Shown piece after piece: positions 35,087 through 43,163 of a DNA stretch of 64,000 bases (positions are counted from its first letter, which is position 1; every line of letters begins with the position of its first letter). The DNA comes from Candidatus Zixiibacteriota bacterium (GTDB lineage Bacteria; Zixibacteria; MSB-5A5; GN15; FEB-12). A model generated the notes under the pieces. That model was not told where the DNA came from. It searched no databases and saw nothing but the letters and a program-made list of their open reading frames with translations. The translations under genes and the position numbers were made by a program. The stretch lies in the NCBI GenBank assembly GCA_029860345.1, contig JAOUBJ010000001.1:321089-385088 (forward strand). Reading direction: 5' to 3'.

Positions 35087-35259
35087 GCGACGCTATAATG
35101 GCTGTCTGCGACGCATTTACCCCGAATGCGTCGCAAAACGATCCCTTTTCGACGCTAAAAGGGCTAACTGCGTCGCTTTTTGGTCGTGCTGCGACGCTGG
35201 GCGGTTTGCGGATAAGTCGAGCGACCGACCCGGGAAATTGTTCCCGGTCGCATTCGACT
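35087..35259. repeat. Cluster of four strong hairpins sharing the GCGACGC motif
   Basis: TGCGACGCATT/AATGCGTCGCA (35107-35117 with 35125-35135) is followed by CCCTTTT/AAAAGGG (35143-35149 with 35157-35163), whose loop also contains CGACGC. Next come GCGTCGC/GCGACGC (35170-35176 with 35191-35197) and an extended hairpin centred on CCGGGAA/TTCCCGG with outer AGTCGA/TCGACT arms (35215-35259). A further GCGACGC lies at 35087-35093. The block is unlike the dispersed repeats elsewhere. It lies in the 1-kb gap between structured RNA copy 2 and the bacteriocin-like gene; the gap also has a 'cttcgactccgctcagtatgagg' copy near 34952. Confidence 0.75.
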
Positions 35260-35314
35260 CGCATCGCATTGTAAGCCAGTCGGATGCAAGAAAGATAGCT
35301 ATCTTACAAGGCGT

Positions 35315-35331
35315 TTGGCACGATTGTTGTA
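35315..35331 (+). promoter_or_regulatory. Sigma-54-like (-24/-12) promoter
   Basis: TTGGCACG, four bases, then TTGTA. This matches the TGGCACG-N4-TTGCW consensus with correct GG-to-G spacing, and one deviation (GT for GC at -12). It points at the bacteriocin-like gene, leaving a leader of about 210 nt. I found no equally good match elsewhere in an intergenic position in this window. Confidence 0.5.
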
Positions 35332-35555
35332 TAGCATACCAGTGGACAGCGGAAGGTTCCCAACCTCTCTGCCGCAAGAGCGCGGAGTTGCCAATAGCCG
35401 GGTGTGGGTGTTGGGTTTCACACGGGTCAAGACGCCCACCCCCCACCCGGCAAAAAGAAAAGGGGTCAGAATATGAAAGAGTGAAAGGACGCCAATGAGC
35501 GAGGCGACATACGACAATGTTTTATTTGAATTCACTCTGGAAAAAGGGGTAAGCT

Positions 35556-36296
35556 ATGTACAAGAAGACTTTTCAAGAACTGTTTATGGTGTTCATGGTG
35601 GTAGCCATGCTGAACGGCACAATGGGCTGTGATCTGACCGACTTCTCTTCGCAGCAGGAGCTGGATGAGAACGTCTCCGTTCGTCTGACGGCGAATAGTA
35701 TCGCTCATGAGACACTGCTGGATGAGACCGAGGCGAAGGCGCACGTATTACAGAGTTGTATGGCCAATCAGGATGTCGCATGGGGTCATTCGTGGCTTCA
35801 GTCACAGGGATACGCCTTCGTCGATACCAATTCGTTGGTGCTGATTGAGATGGAGTACCGAACCGATCCGCCGATTCAGGATGACGAAATCACACGACCG
35901 GGCCTCTCAAAACAGGGTCCTGAACCGGGTCATACGCCGATCTTGATTCGTGCCGATACGATGGTTTGGCAGGCGTTTGAGAATCCGACGCATGATTCGG
36001 CCAATCATACCGCGTTATTGACCTATTGGCGGAACGGCGGCGAGCCACAGACAATATTCTTTGAGTTGGATATATCGGACAACCCGCCCGTAGTATTACG
36101 CGAAGGGCATGTTAGCTCCGAACAGTTCATCGCAGGTGATGTCGGGATAGTGGATTGGTGGGGATGTGTGGTGGGCGGCCTTGCCGCAGCCGGCACACTT
36201 TGTCTATTCACCAATTGCGGGTGGGGGCACTGTGTAGTCGCCGGCGCTGGGGCAGCAGTAGTAGGCTGCACAGCGCAAGCCATCTGGAATTGGTAA
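35556..36296 (+). CDS. Bacteriocin-like precursor with Cys/Gly-rich hydrophobic C-terminus
   Basis: The 246-residue protein starts with an export signal (LFMVFMVVAMLNGTMGC). A soluble domain of about 170 residues follows. The last 50 residues are quite different: Gly/Ala/Val-rich with five cysteines (WWGCVVGGLAAAG, LCLFTNCGWGHC and AAVVGCTAQA) and a terminal WNW. That pattern resembles the peptide end of halocin C8-like precursors, in which a C-terminal Cys-rich peptide is released and the N-terminal part gives immunity. Its start has an AGGGG site. A small membrane protein gene follows 13 bp later, and a sigma-54-like promoter lies upstream. Family assignment is tentative. Confidence 0.6.
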   Translation: MYKKTFQELFMVFMVVAMLNGTMGCDLTDFSSQQELDENVSVRLTANSIAHETLLDETEAKAHVLQSCMANQDVAWGHSWLQSQGYAFVDTNSLVLIEMEYRTDPPIQDDEITRPGLSKQGPEPGHTPILIRADTMVWQAFENPTHDSANHTALLTYWRNGGEPQTIFFELDISDNPPVVLREGHVSSEQFIAGDVGIVDWWGCVVGGLAAAGTLCLFTNCGWGHCVVAGAGAAVVGCTAQAIWNW

Positions 36297-36309
36297 AGGA
36301 GGTACTGAA

Positions 36310-36570
36310 TTGAGTGATTTCTTGTCCGGTAGATACCTTTTGTCCATGCTCGGTGTCCTCATCGGCGTGTTGGTGGCAGAAACTTGTGCTAACAGATTGG
36401 CGATGCCGATCCTTGGTTGGTTTATCGGCGGGTGTGTAATTGGGACCTCATTACACATCCGCTTTCCGGTCAAGAAAAGCGAGTGGTATCTCGCTAAGGC
36501 GATCGGAGCAGTGATACTGACCGGAATTGTGGCCAGCGCCGCTTACTATATCGCGGGTCGACTCCTGTAA
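36310..36570 (+). CDS. Small membrane protein, candidate immunity or export partner
   Basis: I take the TTG at 36310 as the start because a perfect AGGAGGT lies 6 nt upstream and no ATG is available nearby. The 86-residue product has three hydrophobic segments (about residues 9-25, 31-48 and 62-83) separated by short polar links (RFPVKKSEWY). It follows the bacteriocin-like gene by 13 bp and must be on the same transcript. Small membrane proteins next to bacteriocin genes often give self-immunity. That role is inferred from context only. Confidence 0.65.
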   Translation: MSDFLSGRYLLSMLGVLIGVLVAETCANRLAMPILGWFIGGCVIGTSLHIRFPVKKSEWYLAKAIGAVILTGIVASAAYYIAGRLL

Positions 36571-36907
36571 GAGCGAGACCAAATCTAGGCCGGTTCGGTA
36601 TGATCTGGCCACGGCGGGTCAGGATCTGCGGAGCGATTGCAGCCCCATGCAAGAAGGAAAGCTATCTCCGCCGGAGATTCACAGCTGTTGGTAACTCATT
36701 TAGTTTCGTTCAAATGTCGAAACCTGCCTGCGGCAGCCCTTCGGGCCAGGGGTATCGACCTACGCTTGCTTCGACTGCGCTCAGGGTGACGGTGAATGAG
36801 ATTGCCGCGTCACCCGCTTGCAGCGGATTCCCCGCAATGACAAGTTCCGGCGGACTTGTTGGTGAAGATCGGATGCCGGATCATGTCCTGCATGACAAAC
36901 GAAACGC
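36571..36907. repeat. Dispersed-repeat gap
   Basis: No gene is seen. A 'gtcgaaacctgcc ... ccaggggtatcgaccta' pair lies at about 36717-36763, a 'cttcgactgcgctcagggtgac' copy at about 36770-36790, and a 'gagattgccgcg ... cgcaatgac' copy at about 36797-36841. Confidence 0.65.
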
Positions 36908-37609
36908 CTACTGGCGTACGCGGTACATACGTTTGATGGGAAGGGAGTAGCGGATACCACTGCCGTCGTCGAGCTCAAAAGTGACGGAATGCTCAAACCC
37001 GGTAGGAATGGCCTCATCTTTGACAATAACGCCGCCCCAAACGGAGTCCATTGCCGGCACCATCTCAGGCATTTTTATGTCAAAGACCTGATCGGCGTAG
37101 TCGATAACTTTGATTCGATAATCGACTGAGTCCTTGTTGTGAATCCAGAATCTCGCCCGACGCCTTACTTCCGGCTTAAACTGCGAGACATCAAGACGCG
37201 AGGGACTGAGATGGATAGGCATGATCGTATCAGGCTCGGGCAGGAGTTCGGACTGGAACCTGATATAGTACTTGGCTTCTGAGATATTGGTTTCGATATA
37301 AGCGCTCTTGTTCACGATTCCCCTAAACGACTTGGTGGAGAAAAACAACTCCAGAGTGGTTTTTTCCCCGGGGGCCAATACAGAATCGGCCAGTGGCGCC
37401 TTGGTGCAGCCACAGCCTGGAACTACTTTGTTGATCACCAGAGTATCATCACCGGTAGACGCAATGGTAAAGCGATGACTTAGCACGGCGTGCTGCGCGG
37501 CACGCCCAAAATTGAAACTGTCTTCGGCGATTTCGATATCCGCACCCGCCTCTACCGTTGTGAACAAGACAGTCAGACCAAGGATCGATAGTAGCAGAAC
37601 TTTTATCAC
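36908..37609 (-). CDS. Secreted DUF1573-family protein
   Basis: The 233-residue product starts at a GTG (37609) with a clear signal peptide (VLLLSILGLTVLFTTVEAGA). The first half matches DUF1573: FGRAAQHAVLSHRFTIASTG followed by VVPGCGCTKAPLADSVLAPGEK, an Ig-like beta-sandwich with the conserved CGC motif. The second half looks like another beta-sandwich. DUF1573 proteins are common in Bacteroidetes and related phyla and are presumed periplasmic; no activity is established. The gene is the last of the minus-strand series containing the two signal peptidases. Confidence 0.8.
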   Translation of the reverse strand: MIKVLLLSILGLTVLFTTVEAGADIEIAEDSFNFGRAAQHAVLSHRFTIASTGDDTLVINKVVPGCGCTKAPLADSVLAPGEKTTLELFFSTKSFRGIVNKSAYIETNISEAKYYIRFQSELLPEPDTIMPIHLSPSRLDVSQFKPEVRRRARFWIHNKDSVDYRIKVIDYADQVFDIKMPEMVPAMDSVWGGVIVKDEAIPTGFEHSVTFELDDGSGIRYSLPIKRMYRVRQ

Positions 37610-37708
37610 TTAAAATGCCTCAAATTTCACTGTGTTTGATGTCGGTAAATCTCAATAGAGGAATCATCGGCCTTTCTCGCTAAAGAATGAACAGGTTCGG
37701 CCGCTCAC

Positions 37709-38458
37709 TTAGATGATGGTGAAGAGGCGATCGAAACGTACCTTCTCATGGAAATGCACGACTTCATGAATAAACATCCGTGGCACCGAAAGCGGGTCCT
37801 GCCAGTTCACTTCCGGTGACGGCGATCGTGTATCATCCCACGACCAGTGGATCATCATGGCTTTGCCCACCACCAGGTCCTTTGATACCGGACCCCAATA
37901 ACGAGAGTCGGAGGATTTGTCGCGGTTGTCGCCCATCATAAAGAAACTGTTATCCGGAACCACACGCGGGCCGTAATTGTCACGAGACGGCTGAATCCGC
38001 CTCTGGCCGGTTCTCAGAGTATCGACAAATTTGGAATCATCCGGGTCCGGGAACCGCCTGCCGTTGACATACAGTTGTTTGTTGCGAACCTCGACCGTGT
38101 CGCCGCCCACGGCAATGCAGCGTTTTATGTAGCGAGTGGTTGAGTCTTCCGGGAAGAGAAAAACGACTATGTCACCCGGCTCCGGTTCACGAAAAGCGGG
38201 GAAGCGGTATTCGACAAAGGGCAGGCGAGCGCCGTAGATAAACTGGTTGCACACCAAGAAATCACCCACCAGAAGGGTATCCTCCATTGACGACGAGGGG
38301 ATTTTGTATGCGGCCAAAACACTGGTCTTGAGCACGAAAAACAGAAGGACGTAGACGACTAACTCCCTGAAAGTGCGCCACACGGAGTATTCCGGGGCTT
38401 GGGCCGGACTGCTTTGAGGAATTGGAGCGGGCTTTGTCGTTTCGTCGTTCATAGTCAT
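37709..38458 (-). CDS. lepB: Signal peptidase I (second of a tandem pair)
   Basis: The 249-residue membrane protease removes signal peptides after Sec export. A single N-terminal membrane anchor (TFRELVVYVLLFFVLKTSVLAAY) leads into the catalytic serine motif IPSSSMEDTLLVGDFL. The catalytic lysine sits in RYIKRCIAVGGDTVE, and the box D-E motif FFMMGDNRDKSSDSRYWG follows. It differs from its neighbour at 38574 in having a longer Pro-rich cytosolic start. The tandem arrangement points to duplication, and both copies keep all catalytic residues. Confidence 0.93.
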   Translation of the reverse strand: MTMNDETTKPAPIPQSSPAQAPEYSVWRTFRELVVYVLLFFVLKTSVLAAYKIPSSSMEDTLLVGDFLVCNQFIYGARLPFVEYRFPAFREPEPGDIVVFLFPEDSTTRYIKRCIAVGGDTVEVRNKQLYVNGRRFPDPDDSKFVDTLRTGQRRIQPSRDNYGPRVVPDNSFFMMGDNRDKSSDSRYWGPVSKDLVVGKAMMIHWSWDDTRSPSPEVNWQDPLSVPRMFIHEVVHFHEKVRFDRLFTII

Positions 38459-38573
38459 ATCCAGGTTTGGCCTTCTTCCGGGGCCGCTTTTTGTTAGTTA
38501 TTTATACGCAGATTCCGGCTGGTGGTGCCATTAGTCTGGTGCATAGGCTCAAAGACAGGCCACAACGCACAGC

Positions 38574-39281
38574 TTATGAGACCAGATTGAACAGACGTTT
38601 CCACCTGACCTTCTCGAAGAAATAGATGGCGTTATGGACAAACAGACGCGGCACCGACAATGGATCGGAGACCGTTACCTCGCCTGAGGGATGGATATCA
38701 TCATTCCAGGACCAGTGAATCATCATCGCCTCGCCCAGGATATTTGCCTGAGGCACCGGCCCCCACCAGCGCGAGTCGTAAGAATTGTCGCGGTTATCGC
38801 CCATCATGAAGTAATGCCCGGGTGGCACCACGAATGGTCCGAAGTTGTCCGGGCTGTCGGTTCCTCCGGCTCCTCGCGGCTCAATCCGCGGCTTGAGAAA
38901 TTTGGATTTATCCGGGTCGTCAAAGCGCGCGCCGTTTACAAAAAGCTCTTTGTTCTTGATCGTCACTGTGTCGCCGGCCAGTGCGATACAGCGTTTGATA
39001 TACTTGGTAACACCGTCACGCGGGAAGATGAAAATTACAACATCCCCTGGTTCGGGATCGTGAAAAGCAGGCATGCGCCAACCGACGATGGGCAGTTGTG
39101 CCCCGTACACGAACTTGTTGGCCAAAAGAAAATCACCCACCAGCAGAGTGTCCTCCATAGATTGCGAAGGAATCTTGTAGGCTTCAACAATCGAAGTCTT
39201 GATCAGCAGGGCCAGCACCACCGCCACCCCAACTTGTTTGACATTATCCCAAAGTGAAAGAGAAAGATTTTTGCTCGCCAT
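38574..39281 (-). CDS. lepB: Signal peptidase I (first of a tandem pair)
   Basis: The product has 235 residues with the same layout as its neighbour: an N-terminal anchor, IPSQSMEDTLLVGDFL with the catalytic serine, KYIKRCIALAGDTV with the catalytic lysine, and YFMMGDNRDNSYDSRWWG. The two copies are similar along their full length, down to the C-terminal DPLSVPRLFVH and FEKVRWKRLFNLV segments, so they come from a local duplication. The gene lies 115 bp before the second copy on the same strand and downstream of rseP. Confidence 0.93.
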   Translation of the reverse strand: MASKNLSLSLWDNVKQVGVAVVLALLIKTSIVEAYKIPSQSMEDTLLVGDFLLANKFVYGAQLPIVGWRMPAFHDPEPGDVVIFIFPRDGVTKYIKRCIALAGDTVTIKNKELFVNGARFDDPDKSKFLKPRIEPRGAGGTDSPDNFGPFVVPPGHYFMMGDNRDNSYDSRWWGPVPQANILGEAMMIHWSWNDDIHPSGEVTVSDPLSVPRLFVHNAIYFFEKVRWKRLFNLVS

Positions 39282-39426
39282 TTACTGTTTCCTGTTTGGT
39301 TGGGTCATCAAATCGTCCGGAATCATCCGCCCACGGTTAGTCGCCCAGTGGGCGTTTGATGTCCTCGTCTGCGCCTGTACCAGCGCCGGGCACGAACGGG
39401 CGGACATACCGGCCGTATCCATGTCT

Positions 39427-40497
39427 TTAGTAACCAAGAAAGAGTCGTGCAATATCATTATAGGTCACCATCAGAATAAGTCCCAGAATGGCCACCAGGC
39501 CGATCTGTTGGGCCCAGGTACGCGCCTTAATCGAGAGTGTCTTGCCGCGAATCTTTTCGATAGCCAAGAAGACCAGGTGGCCTCCGTCGAGTATCGGAAT
39601 CGGAAGCACATTCAATACGGCCAGGTTTATCGACAGTAGTGCGATCAGATTAAACAGAGCGTAAGCTCCCCGGCGCGCCTGTTCGCCGGACAATTGGGCT
39701 ATGAATATGGGGCCACCCACCGCCTTGGATGAGATATTTCCGGTGATAAACTCTTTCAAAAAGAAAGCGGTGGCGGCTACTTTCCAATGAGTGTCATTGA
39801 CCGCTTGCACCAGCGCCTCACCCAGGCTGTATTGCACGCGGCCCAGCGTCATTTCGGTAAAGCCCAATTGCCCCACCGAATCAACACCCCCTTCAGCGTT
39901 TCTTAGAGGCCTGACAGCGGTAACGGCCGATGTCGAAAGGGTGTCATTATCGTGGAGCCAAACCAACTCGACCGCCTGGGCCGGTTTGGCGTAGATACGA
40001 TAGCGCAGGCTGTCGAAACTACTGACCGGGTGACCATCGACACTGATAATCTGATCGCCGGTCTGAAGCCCGGCCAGTTCGGCCGGACTATCCGGCTGGA
40101 TCTGGCCGATCATGACTCTGTCCGGGTCGGTGATAAACTCTCCCCCACCGAAAGCAAAGAGGCCGAAGGAGACGACCATAGCCAGAACATAGTTCATAAA
40201 CGGTCCGGCAAAGATCACGGCCGCCCGATGGGCGATCGGTTTGGAAAGAAACTCGTCCGGCGCTCCGGCTGTTTCCTCAAGCGGATTGTCGCCGGCCATC
40301 TTGACATAGCCGCCGAGTGGGATCAAGCCTATACAATATGTTGTGTCGCCGACCTTGTGTTTGAAAATATTCGGAGGAAAGCCTAACGAAAATTTCTCCA
40401 CACGAATCCCTGCCTTCTTGGCCACCAAAAAATGACCCAATTCGTGGATGAAAATCAGGATTCCGAGAACAAAAATGAATGATGCAATTGTTACCAT
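39427..40497 (-). CDS. rseP: Site-2 intramembrane zinc protease RseP
   Basis: The 356-residue protease has the zinc-binding HELGHF in its first transmembrane segment (residues about 18-23), a single PDZ domain (AGLQTGDQIISVDGHPVSS, about residues 120-140) and the C-terminal LDGGH motif (VLPIPILDGGHLVFL) that supplies the third metal ligand. In other bacteria it cuts anti-sigma factors and remnant signal peptides inside the membrane. Its ATG overlaps the stop of dxr by one base, the common dxr-rseP arrangement. Confidence 0.93.
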   Translation of the reverse strand: MVTIASFIFVLGILIFIHELGHFLVAKKAGIRVEKFSLGFPPNIFKHKVGDTTYCIGLIPLGGYVKMAGDNPLEETAGAPDEFLSKPIAHRAAVIFAGPFMNYVLAMVVSFGLFAFGGGEFITDPDRVMIGQIQPDSPAELAGLQTGDQIISVDGHPVSSFDSLRYRIYAKPAQAVELVWLHDNDTLSTSAVTAVRPLRNAEGGVDSVGQLGFTEMTLGRVQYSLGEALVQAVNDTHWKVAATAFFLKEFITGNISSKAVGGPIFIAQLSGEQARRGAYALFNLIALLSINLAVLNVLPIPILDGGHLVFLAIEKIRGKTLSIKARTWAQQIGLVAILGLILMVTYNDIARLFLGY

Positions 40498-41657
40498 TAC
40501 TTAAGACCTGCTAAATGAGCCGCTTCTTTTCTGGCCAGACTGTCCGCCTCCAGAATATCACTGAGAGTAGGGCCTGACACAATAGTTAATTTATCGACCG
40601 CTTCTGCAATAACCCGGCCGATCTGCCCGAACTTGATCCGGCCATCCAGGAACGCAGCCACCGCCACCTCGTTGGCGGCGTTGAACACGGCCGGAGCGGT
40701 ACCGCCGACGGCTGCTACTTCAAAGGCGATCTTAAGCGCCTCAAAGCGGTTGAGATCGGGCGGTTCAAAAGTCAGACGGTTCAGGTTGCTCATGTCCAGC
40801 CGCCCGAAATCAGACTCGACCCGCTCAGGCCAAAACAAAGCGTTCGTTATCGGTAAACGCATATCCGGCGTTGATAGTTGCGCCAAAATCGAACTATCTA
40901 CGAATTCCACCATAGAATGGACAATCGACTGCGGGTGGATGACCACTTCGATCTGCTCAACCGGCACCTGAAAGAGGGCTACCGCCTCGATCACCTCAAG
41001 ACCTTTGTTGGCCAGAGTGGCGGAGTCTATGGTTATTTTCGGACCCATTTTCCAGGTAGGATGATTTAGTGCTTGATCTTTGGTGATGTCATCGAACTGC
41101 TCAAGCGGGTATTCGCGAAATGGTCCACCGGAGGCGGTGATGATGATTTTTCTGACTTCCTCTTTTCGACCGCATGCGAGGGCTTGCCAAATGGCTGAGT
41201 GTTCGGAGTCGATGGGCAGGATAGTACCGCCGCTCTTTTCCATGAGGGCGGGGAATAGCGGTCCCCCGGCCACCAGCGACTCTTTGTTGGCCAAAGCCAG
41301 CGCTTTCCCCTTTTCGACCGCGGCCAGAGAAGCACGCAGTCCGGCCGCTCCGACCACCGCGTTGACAATCATCTCGGCCTCAGATAAAGAGGCCAGTCGG
41401 ACCAGTTCTTCCTCACCGGCCAACACGGTGACCGATTGATCGCTCAGTTGTTCCGTAAGCAGCGACGCTTTGGACTCATCGACGACGCAGACGTATTCCG
41501 GGTGAAGTTTTTTGGCCTGACTGACCAGCAGTTCGACATTGGAATGCGCGGCCAGTGCGCAAACATTGAAGCAGTCGGCGTGGGCCTCAAGAACCTCTAT
41601 GGTGGAACGTCCGATAGAGCCGGTCGAGCCTAAGATGACAATGTTTCGTTTGCTCAT
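40497..41657 (-). CDS. dxr: 1-deoxy-D-xylulose 5-phosphate reductoisomerase
   Basis: The 386-residue enzyme catalyses the committed step of the MEP isoprenoid pathway, from DXP to 2-C-methyl-D-erythritol 4-phosphate, with NADPH. The NADPH-binding ILGSTGSIGRSTIEVL is at the N-terminus. The metal and substrate motifs are all present: LANKESLV, PIDSEHSAIWQ, ASGGPFR, GPKITIDSATLANKGLEVIEA split over two segments, and HPQSIVHSMVEF. It is followed directly by rseP. Confidence 0.95.
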   Translation of the reverse strand: MSKRNIVILGSTGSIGRSTIEVLEAHADCFNVCALAAHSNVELLVSQAKKLHPEYVCVVDESKASLLTEQLSDQSVTVLAGEEELVRLASLSEAEMIVNAVVGAAGLRASLAAVEKGKALALANKESLVAGGPLFPALMEKSGGTILPIDSEHSAIWQALACGRKEEVRKIIITASGGPFREYPLEQFDDITKDQALNHPTWKMGPKITIDSATLANKGLEVIEAVALFQVPVEQIEVVIHPQSIVHSMVEFVDSSILAQLSTPDMRLPITNALFWPERVESDFGRLDMSNLNRLTFEPPDLNRFEALKIAFEVAAVGGTAPAVFNAANEVAVAAFLDGRIKFGQIGRVIAEAVDKLTIVSGPTLSDILEADSLARKEAAHLAGLK

Positions 41658-42287
41658 GCTTCTCTTTCCAGGAATCGAAGGCTCACTCCCCCCGTTTCTG
41701 GGAGTATTGAGTAACTAAAAACTCTCGTCATTGCGTGCGATCCCCGCGCCATGCGGGGTGAGCGCGGCAATCTCATGCCTCGACTCCGCTCGGCATGACA
41801 CTTAGCCAACGAATTGAGATTGCCGCGGTCCCGCGAAAGGCGGGACCTCGCAATGACGGCAAACAGGGGTTTACCAGCAAGCCCCTTCAGCGGGGTCCAA
41901 GACCACACACAACGACTGGGTGGCACCCTCAAACCCGGTTTGGGGGTGGTTCTTGCTACCCGCCCCAAACAAGGTTTGAGGCGGCCACCCGGCCACCGGC
42001 TTGTCAGCCCACAAAGGGCAGGAATACCCCGCGTGGCGCGGGGTGTCGGGTCACAACCCCCGCTTTCGGGCTTGTTGATAAACCCTCTGCGCCGCCAAGT
42101 GACGTGCCTTGCGGTACCGGTGCTGTAAGGCGACTCGCCTGACAGCCAGCGGGTTGGACGATAGGTGTCGGGCGGGGTCGCCCAACACCACTCACGTTTT
42201 GGACCGTTTTCAACCCCAGCTTTCAGCGGGGTCCAGGACCCGACACAACGGCTTGATTCACAGCTCTTATACGTCAAAACCGGCCGT
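41658..42287. repeat. 630-bp block of dispersed repeats
   Basis: The block holds 'cattgcgtgcgatcc ... gcgcggcaatctcatgcctcgactccgctcggcatgac' (about 41730-41800) and 'gagattgccgcggtcccgcg ... cgcaatgac' (about 41816-41858). A CGACTCGCCT copy of the 'tcaggcgagtcgcctga' family lies at 42123-42145, and 'gtgtcgggtcacaac ... ggacccgacac' copies near 42043 and 42230. An open frame of 225 codons on the minus strand runs through these repeats, overlaps the cyclophilin gene and is not a gene. Confidence 0.75.
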
Positions 42288-42995
42288 CTACAACGGACTC
42301 CCCTCGGCGTCGGATAGATAGGCTTTGACAATCATCACATCTTCGACCGGTTTGGTGTTTTCTTTCGGATTGGCCGGGTTAGTCATGCATTCTACATTGC
42401 CAATCGCATGCAACGCCTCATATCCCTTCAACAGATGTCCGAACACCGTGTAGGTCCCATCCAGTCCTTCTGAGGCAGCGGTACGGGCCAGGCAGATAAA
42501 GAACTGAGACGAGGCGCTGTTGGGATCTCCGCTTCGCACCATCGAGAGGGTTCCCTCAACGTGCGGTAGATCCGAGAACTCCGCCTTCAGATAATACCCG
42601 GCATTGCCCTTTCCGGTCCCCAACGGATCGCCTCCCTGGATTATGAAATTCCTCCAGACGCGATGGAAGATCGTTGAGTCGTAGTAGCCTTCGTTGGTGC
42701 GGGCGATAAAACTATCGACATGGACCGGGGCTACATCGTGGTAAAGTTCGAGCGTCATATCACCGTAGTTTGTAGACAACGTAACGATGGGATTGTCCGC
42801 ATTTCTAATCATGGGACCATCGTCGACCAGGCTGTCGGTCTCGGCCTCAGAAACGGTAGTGTCGATCCTGCTTTCGGCGATATTGGTTGCCGAATCGGAG
42901 GCTGTCTGGTCGGTCGTCTCGCCGTTGTCGGAACAGGCCAACATGGAGAGAATACACAGCAGAGCCAACATCACGATACTGATTCTGATATTCAC
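42288..42995 (-). CDS. Cyclophilin-type peptidyl-prolyl isomerase lipoprotein
   Basis: The 235-residue protein has a lipoprotein signal peptide (MLALLCILSMLAC) and an acidic, Ser/Thr-rich linker. A cyclophilin domain starts near residue 70: GDMTLELYHDVAPVHVDSF, FHRVWRNFIIQGGDP, and the active-site-like SASSQFFICLA. Cyclophilins isomerise X-Pro bonds, and this one would act on proteins in the periplasm. The tryptophan usual in human CypA is absent, as in many bacterial types. It stands alone between repeat blocks. Confidence 0.9.
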   Translation of the reverse strand: MNIRISIVMLALLCILSMLACSDNGETTDQTASDSATNIAESRIDTTVSEAETDSLVDDGPMIRNADNPIVTLSTNYGDMTLELYHDVAPVHVDSFIARTNEGYYDSTIFHRVWRNFIIQGGDPLGTGKGNAGYYLKAEFSDLPHVEGTLSMVRSGDPNSASSQFFICLARTAASEGLDGTYTVFGHLLKGYEALHAIGNVECMTNPANPKENTKPVEDVMIVKAYLSDAEGSPL

Positions 42996-43163
42996 GGTGA
43001 TTCCTTTCAGGTTGACAGACTTCGATACCGGGCGCGAATATAGAGTCTGCCCAGGACGGTGTCAAGGTAGTAAACCAAGGGGAGTCAAGGCAGCCTTGCG
43101 TCGCCGCGGATGTATGTCAGCCTTCGGCTGCCGGGCTGTGTCACAATCCTGTGTTCCACCGGT

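Noticed and set aside
35495-35632. 45-codon open frame (MSEATYDN...) overlapping the start of the bacteriocin-like gene
   Set aside because: It has a weak GAAAGGAC site, but most of it overlaps the longer gene in another frame and it shows no signal or motif. Possible, but not supported.
41654-42331. 225-codon minus-strand open frame upstream of dxr
   Set aside because: It runs through dispersed intergenic repeats and overlaps the cyclophilin gene. It has no recognisable domain and low-complexity Arg/Gly/Pro composition.
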